A DNA stretch of 64,000 nucleotides, from positions 124,001 to 188,000 of the forward strand of contig NZ_JADZAT010000010.1 of the NCBI RefSeq assembly GCF_020852455.1, written 5' to 3'. A program made the position numbers and the translations under genes. This document shows, one piece after another, positions 17,509 to 27,300 of this stretch. Below the pieces are notes generated by a model, which worked only from the letters and a program-made list of their open reading frames with translations, was not told the origin of the DNA and did no database searches. The stretch is from Novosphingobium sp. (lineage in GTDB: Bacteria; Pseudomonadota; Alphaproteobacteria; Sphingomonadales; Sphingomonadaceae). The first letter of the stretch is position 1. The number at the start of each line of letters is the position of its first letter.

Positions 17509-19614
17509 TTACGAGATCGCCATGTCCGCGACAAAGTCAGAGACGGGCCGCACTCCGGTCACGTGCAGCCTGTCGCGGGCGCGGGTGCAGGCGACATAGA
17601 ACAGGTGCCGCTCGGTCTCGAAGACTTCGCGCAGTTCGTCTTCATCGGTCGCTTCATCCACCCGCGATTGCAGCGGCAGAGCCTCATCATCGCAGGCCAT
17701 GACGATTACCACCTTGAACTCCAGCCCTTTGGCGAGGTGCATGGTGCCAAGGGACACGCAGTCGCCGAAATCTTCGGCGCGCTCGGTTAGCTGCCGCCCT
17801 TCCAGTCCAGCCGCCGCAACGGCTTCGCGGGCGCGGGTCATGTATTCAGCGGAGCGGACGAACACGCCAATCTCTGCCGGGCTGATCCCGTCTTCGATGG
17901 CCGAGCGCAGGTAGGCTGCCACCTTCGCCGTTTCGTCAGCGTCGTCTGCACATTCGGCGATGGTCGGGGCCGGTCCCTCGAAGACCGATTGCGCACCCGT
18001 GCGGTCATCCTCGATGCCGTCCACGTCGCGGACCTTCTGCGGCAGGAGTTGGTCAGCCGCTTCCCTGATCTGGCGGGAGGTGCGATAGTTGATCCGCAGG
18101 CTCGATGACCTGCCCCGGACATCCACGCCCAAGGTGCGCCACGAGAACGGCAACTGGAAAATCCGCTGCCCAAGGTCTCCAGCAAAGAACAGCGAGTTCG
18201 GGCCGGACGAGATCGCGCCCATCATGCGCAGTTCCGAAACGCCCAAATCCTGGGCCTCGTCTACGATCACGTGGGAGAACGGTTTATCGGCCTTGTCCCT
18301 GAAGGCAGCATCGACGGCGGCGAATAGCTGCGAAGATGTCAGCAGGCCCCTTGCTGCCAAGGCCGCGCGGGCAGCCTCGAAGACTGGCCAGAGGGCTTCA
18401 CGCTGTTTTGAGCCAAGGCGGTTGCGCCGCCCTATGCGCGGGACCTTCGCGTAGCTCACCAGATCGGGCAGGTTCCAAGCGTCCACAATCTGCCGCCATT
18501 CAGCGGTGACGAAGCGCTCGGACAGTTCGGTGTAGTCTAGATCGGCCATTGCGCGGGCCAGCGCGGCCTGCTGGGCATCAATCGTGGCAAGTGTGGCCCT
18601 GCGCCCCGTGGCAAGCTGAAAAAGCTCTGACGCGGCATCCTCGAAGGAAGCAATCGAAACGCGGTCCAGCTTGCCCGGATCGTCAGCGAGCAGAATTGCC
18701 AGCTTCGCCTTCAGGGCATTGGCAAGGGGACGCGAGAAGCTGGTGAGCAGCAAGCGGGCCTGCGCATCGTCGCGCACGGCACGAGCGGCGCGATGCAAGG
18801 CGACGATGGTCTTGCCTGTCCCAGCCGTGCCGGTAACGCGCGCCGGGCCGGAGAAGTCCCGCTCCACCACGCCGCGCTGGGACGGGTGCAGGAACACGCT
18901 CCATTTGTCCCAAGGGAAGTCCAGCGCAAGGCGCAGTTCCTCTTCGCTGGTGATGGTTTGGACGCGGCGGAGCGTATCGGGATGGGCGAAGGGGTCTGCG
19001 GTGGCAGGCTCCGGCGTCGGCAAGCGCCCCGTCGCGGCATAGTCTAGCAGCGCCTCTGCCACTTCGGCAGGGAGGCGGTCGCTCATGTGGAAGAAGCGGT
19101 CTTCGGTCCACGTACGGATGTCAGCGATCCAGTCGGAAGGCGTGCCGACATTCAGCAGGTCGTCTTCAGACAGGCCCGCGAAGATGGCCGGGGCCGGTGC
19201 AAACGCTGGCGCGGGCACGACGACAGGTTCTGGCCGAGCAACCACGGGTTGGGCAGGTGCGAAGAGCGGCCCGATTTCCTCGATCCGCTCATGGACTTCC
19301 ACGATCTGGATTGCGCCCGTGCGCGGGTGCGCTTCGATCCGGCGACGGGAAGCCCACGCATAGGCATCATCATGATGATCGACATAGGCCAGCATGAAGC
19401 TCGCCTCGGTCTTGTGAATGATGATGCGGATGTCCTGATTGACCCGCACTGACCAGAAGTTGGGATCGCGGCTGTTCGTCAGCCGGTGCATCTGAAGGCC
19501 GGGATGCGCAGGGTTCAGTTGCAGGTCGAACGCTGCGGTCTTCGCGTGCTTTTGTTCCTGCCCATTGAGGCGGGCGAGGGCAGAGGTGAAGCTGTCGGCG
19601 ATGTGGAAGTTCAT
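17509..19614 (-). CDS. RelE/ParE-like domain fused to a UvrD-type SF1 helicase
   Basis: A 701-residue protein, last gene of the five-gene operon. Residues 1-90 resemble the RelE/ParE toxin fold (FWSVRVNQDIRIIIH, then YVDHHDDAYAWA). A Pro/Ala linker of about 50 residues follows, then a superfamily 1A helicase: Walker A GTAGTGKT at 262-269, DEAQ at 452-455, RINYRTSRQI (motif IV), LAKGLEFKVV (motif V) and YVACTRARDRL (motif VI). Its ATG overlaps the upstream gene's stop. The fusion could be a sensor-effector, or the N-terminal domain may only bind nucleic acid or ribosomes. No activity is proven. Confidence 0.85.
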   Translation of the reverse strand: MNFHIADSFTSALARLNGQEQKHAKTAAFDLQLNPAHPGLQMHRLTNSRDPNFWSVRVNQDIRIIIHKTEASFMLAYVDHHDDAYAWASRRRIEAHPRTGAIQIVEVHERIEEIGPLFAPAQPVVARPEPVVVPAPAFAPAPAIFAGLSEDDLLNVGTPSDWIADIRTWTEDRFFHMSDRLPAEVAEALLDYAATGRLPTPEPATADPFAHPDTLRRVQTITSEEELRLALDFPWDKWSVFLHPSQRGVVERDFSGPARVTGTAGTGKTIVALHRAARAVRDDAQARLLLTSFSRPLANALKAKLAILLADDPGKLDRVSIASFEDAASELFQLATGRRATLATIDAQQAALARAMADLDYTELSERFVTAEWRQIVDAWNLPDLVSYAKVPRIGRRNRLGSKQREALWPVFEAARAALAARGLLTSSQLFAAVDAAFRDKADKPFSHVIVDEAQDLGVSELRMMGAISSGPNSLFFAGDLGQRIFQLPFSWRTLGVDVRGRSSSLRINYRTSRQIREAADQLLPQKVRDVDGIEDDRTGAQSVFEGPAPTIAECADDADETAKVAAYLRSAIEDGISPAEIGVFVRSAEYMTRAREAVAAAGLEGRQLTERAEDFGDCVSLGTMHLAKGLEFKVVIVMACDDEALPLQSRVDEATDEDELREVFETERHLFYVACTRARDRLHVTGVRPVSDFVADMAIS

Positions 19615-20462
19615 TTGCGCCGCTTCTTTCTACGAGTTTTGCGTCTCCGAGCGGATGATACGGCCTTCGACCTTTTCCGCTCGATCTCGACTTCTTGCGG
19701 AGAAAAATCCTCGAAACTAAAAAACGACATTCTATCATTCAGCAGATAGAGCGTTTCTTCGACGTTCGGTAGGTCCGAGCGTGCAACGGTCGAAAAGCGA
19801 ATTGTCTTTTTGACTGGATCAGAGGTGCTTTGGACGACGAAGTAGACTGTTTGATTGTGATTGGTGCACTTCTTAACAATGCAGCGATCCCAGCCATCCC
19901 CGGTCAGCGGTGTTTGAACAAGCACGGTGTCCGTGCTGTCGGATGGAACTAGTATGTGGTCGGTCGCGCTCAATTGTTTCCGGCGGTTCACCCCGTCGAT
20001 TAGAAGCCTTCGCGCTTCTTCGCGTGCGCGCAAGAGGCGGGCAACACTCTCTAGCAGTGGCGTTGTCCGGTCATGGCTTACAATACCGTTCGCCACTGGT
20101 GCTGAAGCGCCCGGCTCAACCACCGAAGGGTAGGCGTTATCTGTGCACGGATGCTTCGGCCAAGGCGGGCCGAGGTCATCGAAGAACACGCGACTGCCGA
20201 AATCGTTTTGGTAGAAGAACACTCTTGCGCCACAAACCGGGCAGTTCGCGTTGGGAACTGTGATGGATGCGCGCCTGCCATCGGCAATGCGAATGGCAAT
20301 CGGTGACGATGATGGTGAAGGGGAAGATGGACGCGCAAATGGGCGCACGGGTGGCGAATGATAACGTCCGCCCCAATCATCGCGGTCAACCCAATGGCCT
20401 TCAACCCAATGCGCGCCGTATCTCCCGCTGCGCCAGTGCCCATCGCGCCAAAAGCGGGTCAT
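19611..20462 (-). CDS. Unknown protein with a Cys/His motif and a strongly basic tail
   Basis: A 283-residue protein starting two bases from the mod stop (TAG-G-ATG). The N terminus has Trp/His-rich repeats (GHWRSGRYGAHWVEGHW), followed by a Pro/Ser stretch. A zinc-ribbon-like core follows: CPVC at residues 74-77 and KHPC at 103-106, with GSRVFFDDLGPPWP between. A C-terminal half of unknown fold ends in a very basic tail (RRRKTRRKKRRK). The GC content drops in the second half. It may be a nucleic-acid-binding accessory of the operon, which is inference from its tail and position. Confidence 0.65.
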   Translation of the reverse strand: MTRFWRDGHWRSGRYGAHWVEGHWVDRDDWGGRYHSPPVRPFARPSSPSPSSSPIAIRIADGRRASITVPNANCPVCGARVFFYQNDFGSRVFFDDLGPPWPKHPCTDNAYPSVVEPGASAPVANGIVSHDRTTPLLESVARLLRAREEARRLLIDGVNRRKQLSATDHILVPSDSTDTVLVQTPLTGDGWDRCIVKKCTNHNQTVYFVVQSTSDPVKKTIRFSTVARSDLPNVEETLYLLNDRMSFFSFEDFSPQEVEIERKRSKAVSSARRRKTRRKKRRK

Positions 20463-20463
20463 C

Positions 20464-23406
20464 CTACACCCCAAACACCTTCATCACCTCATCGCCAAAG
20501 TGATTGATGACCTTCACTGCAATGCGGCCACTTTCCGGGCGGTTAAAGGGGCGTGAGACGTTGCGGTTCAGCGTGGCCCATGCCTCTTCGTCGATTTCCG
20601 CCTTCAAGGTGGTCTTGAGCTGCTTGTAGGGATCGTTCGCGCCGAGGAAGTAGGCGTGGCGGACGAAGAAGCTCTCTTCGTTGTAGGCCGTATCGATGAA
20701 CCACGCGGCGATGCCCTTCACATCGTTGGAGCGGACTTCGCCGGTATTGGGGTCGTAGATGTCCACGCCGTTGACGCGCACGGCGATGCGGCCATCGGCT
20801 TCTTCCAGAATGTCGATGTCCGGCTCGCCGAACACGGTGAAGAGGTTGCCCTTGCCGGTGTTCTTGAGTTCTCCTGCCATGTGCAGGTCCGGGTTCATCT
20901 TGGCCTTCAGGATCGGCAGCGGGCCAAGCCGGGTCAGTTCGCTGGCATGGGCATCGAAAGCGAAGCTGACGGCGATCAGCACGTCAAACCGGCACTCGGC
21001 AGCTTCGCGCGCGGCGGCGGTGAGATCGACGCGGGAGAGGGTGCCGAACTCCGGCCCGATGAAGATCGCGGCGCGGCGCTCGGTCTCGCCTTCCATGAAC
21101 CGGCCTTCTGCGCCGACATAGGTGCCGGGCCACGGCATCAGGCTGGTGAAGGTGAGCCGGTCGGCCTTGTCGGTCTGGTGGACGCCTGCCGTTTTCAGGT
21201 GTTCGATCACCATTCCGGCAAAGTCGGTCTCCGAAAGCGAGAGCGGCCCGCGCTTCTTCTTGCTGTCCGCCGCATCCACCACGTCCATCAGTTCTTCGGC
21301 ATCGGAGGGGACGATGCGATGTGGGGAGAGGCTTTCGACCGTGAACGGCCCGGCCACCCGCACGCGGGCGGGATCGGCATAGGGCTTGTCATAGAGGTAT
21401 TCGACATCGGCAGCGCGGGCGATGGAGGCGTCGATTTCCTGCTGACGAGCGATGCGGGCTTCCCACCATGCCTTGTGCGTGGCTGTGACGTTGGACGACC
21501 AACCGGCCTGCGGATCGCGCGGCACTTCCCATTCCTGCCAGTTGTTGTCTGTGGCCTGATTGAGTTCGGCGCGCAGCGGTTCCAGCCGCTCTTGCCACTT
21601 GTCCCAGATCACGTCGATTTCGGCGTTGTTGGCGATGGCCTTCAATGTGATGTGTGGAACCCGCTCATAGACAAAGCCCTGACGCACGTCGCCATAGGTT
21701 GCCCGGTCACTGGGAGGCTTGCCAGTAATCTCCGCTTCCTTGAGCTTTCCTTCGGCGCTGTCCGCTAAGAAATACCAAGGAAAACGCGCCGCCATGATCC
21801 GCGTTCGAGCAAGCGCAAGCGAAACACGGCTGGTGTCTATGGTGATCCATCGCCGTCCCCACCGTTCCGCCGCATAGGCAGTCGTCCCTGATCCACAGGT
21901 GGGGTCAATAACTAGGTCGCCGGGATCGGTTGCCATGAGCAAGCAACGTTCAACCAATCGCGTGTCGGATTGCACGACGTAAATCTTTTCGTCGCCAACG
22001 AACCCTCCGACACCTGTATCAGTCCAGAGGTTGGAAAGAGGGATGACCTGATTGTCCTCTAGGAAGCGAACCATGCGCAGCACGTTTCCCTTTGGAATTA
22101 GTCGGTCTGCCTTTTTCAACCTTTCCATCCGCTCCGGCGTGGTTTTCCAGTGTGCACCTGCTGGGCATGGATAGGTTTTTCCGTTGAACTGCATCGGCCC
22201 TGATGACGTTGGCGAAGGGCCGGGTGAAACCAGAGGGTTTCTCGCAAGAAGACGACTAGATTTCGGAATGGTGGTCACATCTTGCCGCTCTGAAGAAGTT
22301 AGCTGACGCCGGACACCTTCAGAAATCTGGATCGTGTCGTAAAATGCGGTATCGCAGTCCTCCAGTCTCCGAAATCCGTAGATTGGTCGATACTTTATGT
22401 TCTTTGATTTTCCATACCATAGAACTATGTCAAATACATTCGATAGGTAATCGCTGGAGGAGTATCCAGTTTTCTTTACCTGTATTTGACTGATTATGTT
22501 CTCGTGTCCAAAAACTTCATCCAGGAGTGATCGAACGCGGTGCACATTTTCATCACCGATTTGCACGAAGATCGAGCCGCTCTCGGTCAGGAGTTCGCGC
22601 ATCACTGTCAGCCGGTCACGCAGGTAGGTCAGATAGGAATGGATGCCGTCCTTCCACGTGTCGCGGAACGCCTTCACCTGTTCAGGCTCTCGGCTCAAAT
22701 CTTCTCGCTTACCGTCCTTCACATCACGGCTTTGCGTTGAGACTTGCCAGTTCGAGTTGAACTTGATGCCGTAGGGCGGGTCGAAATAGATCGCCTGCAC
22801 TTTGCCCTTCAGCGCCTCGCGCTCGGCAAGGCTCGCCATCACCTGCAAGCTGTCGCCAAGGATCATCCGGTTCGACCAGTGCTGATCGTGCTGGTAGAAC
22901 TCGGTGCGCGCCATGGGATCGGCCAGACCGTTGAAATCGGCGAACAGGTCCGGCGCATCGTTGGCGTCTTCGCGCGCGATCTTTGACTGGCGCACCAGAT
23001 CGTCGATGATCGCCTTGGGGTGCACTTTCTCCTGAATGTAGAGCGGCGGGGCAGTGACGATCAGGTCGGACCAGTCCTGCCGGTCCTTCCCGCGCCAGAC
23101 AAGCTGCGCATCGCCGATTTCGATCTCGCCGGTTTCGGCAAGCTGGGCCACCTGATCCTTGGTCAAGCGGATGCGGGCACCGTTCCACACGATCTGCGGA
23201 TCAAGGTCTTCATCCCGTTCCCGCACTTCGCCTTCCGCCAAGGGCCGGGCACGCGGATAGACCGCAGGCTGCAACGGTTGCATCTCCTCCTGCATCGCCG
23301 CCAGATCAGCCAGTTCGGCAGTGGGAATGTTGCGCCGAACATCCGCCTCGTGATTGAGGGTGGTGACTTGCTTCGGGCCTTTGGGAGTGCGGGGCGCGCG
23401 GGCCAT
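20464..23406 (-). CDS. Large type III-like Mod DNA methyltransferase
   Basis: A 980-residue site-specific methyltransferase, probably adenine-N6. Motif IV DPPY is at residues 209-212 and motif I DPTCGSGT at 501-508, which is the beta-class order used by type III Mod. The region between (about 300-480) is the expected target-recognition domain and is clearly AT-richer than the rest. Both an N-terminal 200 residues and a C-terminal 400 residues lie outside the catalytic core, making it longer than classical Mod (about 600-700). It overlaps the DUF3883 gene by one base. It should protect host DNA from the Res partner. Confidence 0.9.
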   Translation of the reverse strand: MARAPRTPKGPKQVTTLNHEADVRRNIPTAELADLAAMQEEMQPLQPAVYPRARPLAEGEVRERDEDLDPQIVWNGARIRLTKDQVAQLAETGEIEIGDAQLVWRGKDRQDWSDLIVTAPPLYIQEKVHPKAIIDDLVRQSKIAREDANDAPDLFADFNGLADPMARTEFYQHDQHWSNRMILGDSLQVMASLAEREALKGKVQAIYFDPPYGIKFNSNWQVSTQSRDVKDGKREDLSREPEQVKAFRDTWKDGIHSYLTYLRDRLTVMRELLTESGSIFVQIGDENVHRVRSLLDEVFGHENIISQIQVKKTGYSSSDYLSNVFDIVLWYGKSKNIKYRPIYGFRRLEDCDTAFYDTIQISEGVRRQLTSSERQDVTTIPKSSRLLARNPLVSPGPSPTSSGPMQFNGKTYPCPAGAHWKTTPERMERLKKADRLIPKGNVLRMVRFLEDNQVIPLSNLWTDTGVGGFVGDEKIYVVQSDTRLVERCLLMATDPGDLVIDPTCGSGTTAYAAERWGRRWITIDTSRVSLALARTRIMAARFPWYFLADSAEGKLKEAEITGKPPSDRATYGDVRQGFVYERVPHITLKAIANNAEIDVIWDKWQERLEPLRAELNQATDNNWQEWEVPRDPQAGWSSNVTATHKAWWEARIARQQEIDASIARAADVEYLYDKPYADPARVRVAGPFTVESLSPHRIVPSDAEELMDVVDAADSKKKRGPLSLSETDFAGMVIEHLKTAGVHQTDKADRLTFTSLMPWPGTYVGAEGRFMEGETERRAAIFIGPEFGTLSRVDLTAAAREAAECRFDVLIAVSFAFDAHASELTRLGPLPILKAKMNPDLHMAGELKNTGKGNLFTVFGEPDIDILEEADGRIAVRVNGVDIYDPNTGEVRSNDVKGIAAWFIDTAYNEESFFVRHAYFLGANDPYKQLKTTLKAEIDEEAWATLNRNVSRPFNRPESGRIAVKVINHFGDEVMKVFGV

Positions 23407-24392
23407 TATTCGGCTCCTTCCACTTCACGCCCGATCCAGACCATCGGCTGGAGGGAGAAGCGTTGTTCCATTTGTTTGCAGGTGAAGAACGTCACATCGG
23501 GATTGCCCAGCGTGTCTGTGACCATGGCCAGCCGCCAGCCATCGGTTGATGTGAACTCGCGCTCTTTTGGTGTCATGTAGAAACGCCGGTCAGGGCCAGA
23601 GGTGCCTTTGACTTCCACATAGAGTTCGCTGCCGCCCCGGTTGGGGATGGCTTGCAGGTCATAGCCGATCTTCTCGTCAGACCTGCGCACGACACGGTAG
23701 CCCATCCGCTCCAGTTCCGCCGTCACCGCTCGCTCTGCCGCTAGTTCGACAGTGCGGCGATGCTCCGGCGTGCCGAAACGACCGAGCGGATCAATGTCGT
23801 CTTCCAGTTCATCAGGCGCGTTGGCCGGGCTGGGCTGCGCAATGGCAAGGGGCTTCAGCCGGGCAAGCTCTGCCTCCAAGATCGCAAGGACTTCAGCCTT
23901 TGCTTCGGTTGGCTCGACGTCTGGACCGGCAAGGTAGGAGAACTTGGCCTGTTTGACACTCGGATGCGAGAATGGGGCAGTTCGATCCTCGGGAGGAACG
24001 AAGAAGGCTTTGTCGGCCTTGATTGCATAGGAGAACTCGGTGCCTTGAACGTCCCGGCGAAAACCCACGCCAGCCTTGTATTCCGGTCGCGGCACTTGCT
24101 CACCCATCAACGTGGCGTTTTCATACCAGCCGACGACATGGACCCCCTTTTGGGATGGGAACTTGGCAAGACAGACAACGGTCCAGCCATGGGGGTCGGC
24201 TCGCGATGGGGATGCCGCTGACGGGCCATGAGGCGGCACATAGCAATAATACCCACCATCAGGGCCGGGCATGAAGTTGAACGCTTCATGCCCTTCGCCG
24301 TCACCTTCGTTCAGCCAACGAAAGTTGCCGTCAACCGGGCCACCACGGTAATACTCGGACCAGCCGAACTTGACCCACATTACCTTCTTCAT
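23406..24392 (-). CDS. DUF3883-domain protein of the restriction operon
   Basis: A 328-residue protein set between res and mod. The C-terminal 100 residues match DUF3883 (GYDLQA, ELYVEVKGTSG, then FYMTPKERE), a family with a PD-(D/E)XK-like VEVKG core often found near restriction and helicase genes. The first 200 residues contain several Trp/Tyr/Gly segments (YYCYVPPHG, VVGWYENATL) of unknown type that might read a ligand or modified base. The ATG overlaps the res stop by four bases and its TAA overlaps the mod start. It may be an accessory nuclease or specificity factor. Confidence 0.75.
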   Translation of the reverse strand: MKKVMWVKFGWSEYYRGGPVDGNFRWLNEGDGEGHEAFNFMPGPDGGYYCYVPPHGPSAASPSRADPHGWTVVCLAKFPSQKGVHVVGWYENATLMGEQVPRPEYKAGVGFRRDVQGTEFSYAIKADKAFFVPPEDRTAPFSHPSVKQAKFSYLAGPDVEPTEAKAEVLAILEAELARLKPLAIAQPSPANAPDELEDDIDPLGRFGTPEHRRTVELAAERAVTAELERMGYRVVRRSDEKIGYDLQAIPNRGGSELYVEVKGTSGPDRRFYMTPKEREFTSTDGWRLAMVTDTLGNPDVTFFTCKQMEQRFSLQPMVWIGREVEGAE

Positions 24393-27300
24393 GCCGCAAC
24401 AGCCTCATCAATCAGCTTGGCGAAACTCGCCTCAATCTCGAAAACATCGGTGAACTCGGCGAACAGCCAGCGGCCATGCGTGCCAAGGTTGTTCACCCCC
24501 GGCACCCATAGCGTTTTCATGGTCTCCGCCTTCAACTGCGCATCGCCCTTGCGATAGCCCTTGGTCTCCAGCACGAGGTTGAGCAGATCGTCCGGGCCTT
24601 TGCCGTCATCCAGCCGCACGACCATGTCGGGGATGTAGCGGCGCGGGGTGGAACCATCGCGATAGGGCACCTCCAGGCCGAGACCTTGGTTCTTCACATA
24701 GGCCACGACACGGGGATGGGTTTCGAGCACGCGGGCCAGTTCTGCCTCCCACGTGCTGTCGCAGACAACATGGCTGACATGGCTGCGGCGCGGGTCGGTG
24801 GCGTAGATGTCCTTGCTGGTGGTGAAGCCGACATGCCGCGACGATGAGGTGGGGTTGTAGGGATCAAGGATGGCCTTGATCGCCTGTTCGCCGTGGTCAT
24901 AGCGTTGGCAGGCGAGGAAGATACGCTCTGCGGCCTGATCCTTGATCTCCAGATAATCGAGCACGCCCATCGGCACGCCCTTCAGCACCAGATGGCCGCC
25001 ATCGAGCCATTCGCGCACGACGCGCCGAACTTGCCCGAAAAGGTGCACCGGCAGGTCGCCGCTTTCATCGCCGAACCGTTTCAGCAGGTGCGCCGCCAGT
25101 GAATAGGCGATGGCGCTGGGCCGCTGGTCGCCAAGGCCCTTGGCAGCCAGTTCTTCGGACTGGCCGACAATGCCCTGCATGGTCACGCGGGACGGGCCGA
25201 TCATGGCCGGATCGACAACGAGGCGGCTATCCTCGGTGAAGGTGGCGCTGATCCGCTCATCCGGCAGATCGACACGGTAGCCTTCCACACGCGGGAAGGT
25301 GATTTCCAGTTCCGGGCGCTCTGCCGCCCGTTCCTTGACCGCATGGATGCGCGTCACCCGCTTGGGCGGCGTCGGCTTCACGACAACCGGCTTGGCGGTG
25401 AAGTCAAACGGGATGCCAAGCACGTCCGCATACTCAACGTCGAACAGGCCGTGTTCATTCAGTTCATAGGACTGACGGCGCAGGCCGCGCCCGACGACCT
25501 GTTCGCACAGCAACTGCGTGCCGAACGCCCGGACGCCGAGAATGTGCGTGACGGTGTTCGCATCCCAGCCTTCGGTCAGCATGGAGACTGAAACGACGCA
25601 GCGGATTTGTTCACCCAGCCGCCCGGTGCGGCCAACGGTGTTCATGACTTCGCGCAGCAGTTCGGCATCGTCGATGTCGTCGGCATCCTCGACACGCCCG
25701 GTGCGATCCTGCCGTTCGCGCCGGAACTGTTCGATCTCTGCCGCAGCCATCTTGCGGAAATCGGTATCGAGGGCTTCACCGCTTTCAAGCTGCGCACTGT
25801 CGATCAGCAGCGTTGGCGCGCGGGCGATCCGGTTGCCGTGCTCATCGTAGTTACGGAACAGTTCGAGGTGGCCGCGATGGACGTTGACCAGTTCGCCGTC
25901 TGAGTTGGGGCGATCCCAACCGGAAATGTATTCGTAGATCAGCTTGGACGTGGAGGTGTTGTTGCACACCACGATGAAGACGGGCGGCACGGGGATGCCC
26001 GCGCGCTTCCACTCTTCATCGACCTTCACATAGTGATTGTAGAGGGCGTCCAGCGCGGTCAGAAGTTCGGTCGGCAGCTTGAGAGGATCGAGGTTCTCGG
26101 AGTTCTTCGCGCCCTTCTTCGGCATTTCCTTGCCGATGTGATCCCACAGTTTGCGGTAAATCGGCATGTCGTCGATGGGCAGATTGTCGGCCACCGGCAC
26201 GCGCGGCAGTTTGACGATGCCGCACTCGATGGCGTCCATCAGCGAAAAATCGCTGACCACCCATGGGAACAGCGTGCCTTCGATGTAGCCGGACCCGGAC
26301 AGGAAGAACGGCGTTGCTGAAAGGTCATAGACCGCGCGGACGCCAACCTTCTTCTTCAGGGCCTTGATGCCGTTGATCCAGAGGCGCGCGGCTTCCTTGT
26401 TTTCCTTCGCCTCTGCCTTGGCGTCGGCATCGGCCAGTTCCTCGACGCTGCCTTGGGGGCGCTCTTCGTAACAGTGGTGCGCCTCGTCATTGATGACGAC
26501 GACATTCTTCATCGACATCAGTTCACCGCAGGCGCGCTGGAGCATCTGGCCTTCGGTCTCGATGGTAACAGGCGCGTCACCCCGGCCTTGCAGCAGGGCC
26601 TTGCCCACCTTCGAGACATCCATGGTCTCGCGGCGCTTGAACGAGTGATAGTTGGTGATGACGATTTTAGCCTTGGCGATCTCCGGCAGCATGTCCGCAG
26701 GCACCATGTCGCGATGGCGGTAATAGCTGTCTGGATCGTCCGGCAGCAGAACCCGCAGGCGGTCCTTGATGGTGATGCCCGGCGCGACGATCAGAAACCC
26801 ACGGCTGAAATGGCTGCTAGTTGGCGAGCGAACCGCGTTCACCGTCTGCCATGCGATGAGCATGGCCATGACGGTCGTCTTCCCCGCGCCGGTTGCCATC
26901 TTCATGGCCATGCGCATTAGGTCGGGGTTAGCGAGTTGGTTGGCCCCTTCGATGTGCTTCCACAGGTGCTTGTAGCGATCCTGCTTGCGAGCAACCTCGG
27001 TCAGCCAAATGACCGTCTCGACGGCTTCAACCTGACAGAAGAAGGGGCGCAGGCCCTCAACCTCTGTCCGCCGCCAGTGGTGAAGCAGGCGCGCAGTGGC
27101 TGGAGTAACGCCCCAATCCCGGTCGCTGGGCAGGCTGCGCCATGTCGCCACGTGCGCCCGGATTTCATTGATGATCGGCTTGGGGTTGTATTCTTGATCG
27201 GCGTCGGACAGCCCGGCGGCATCCTCGAACAGCATCGAGGCTTGCGCAGCCTTGCCAGATCGGCGCTTCGGCTTGGGGACCGGCGTGATGAAGTCGCAGG

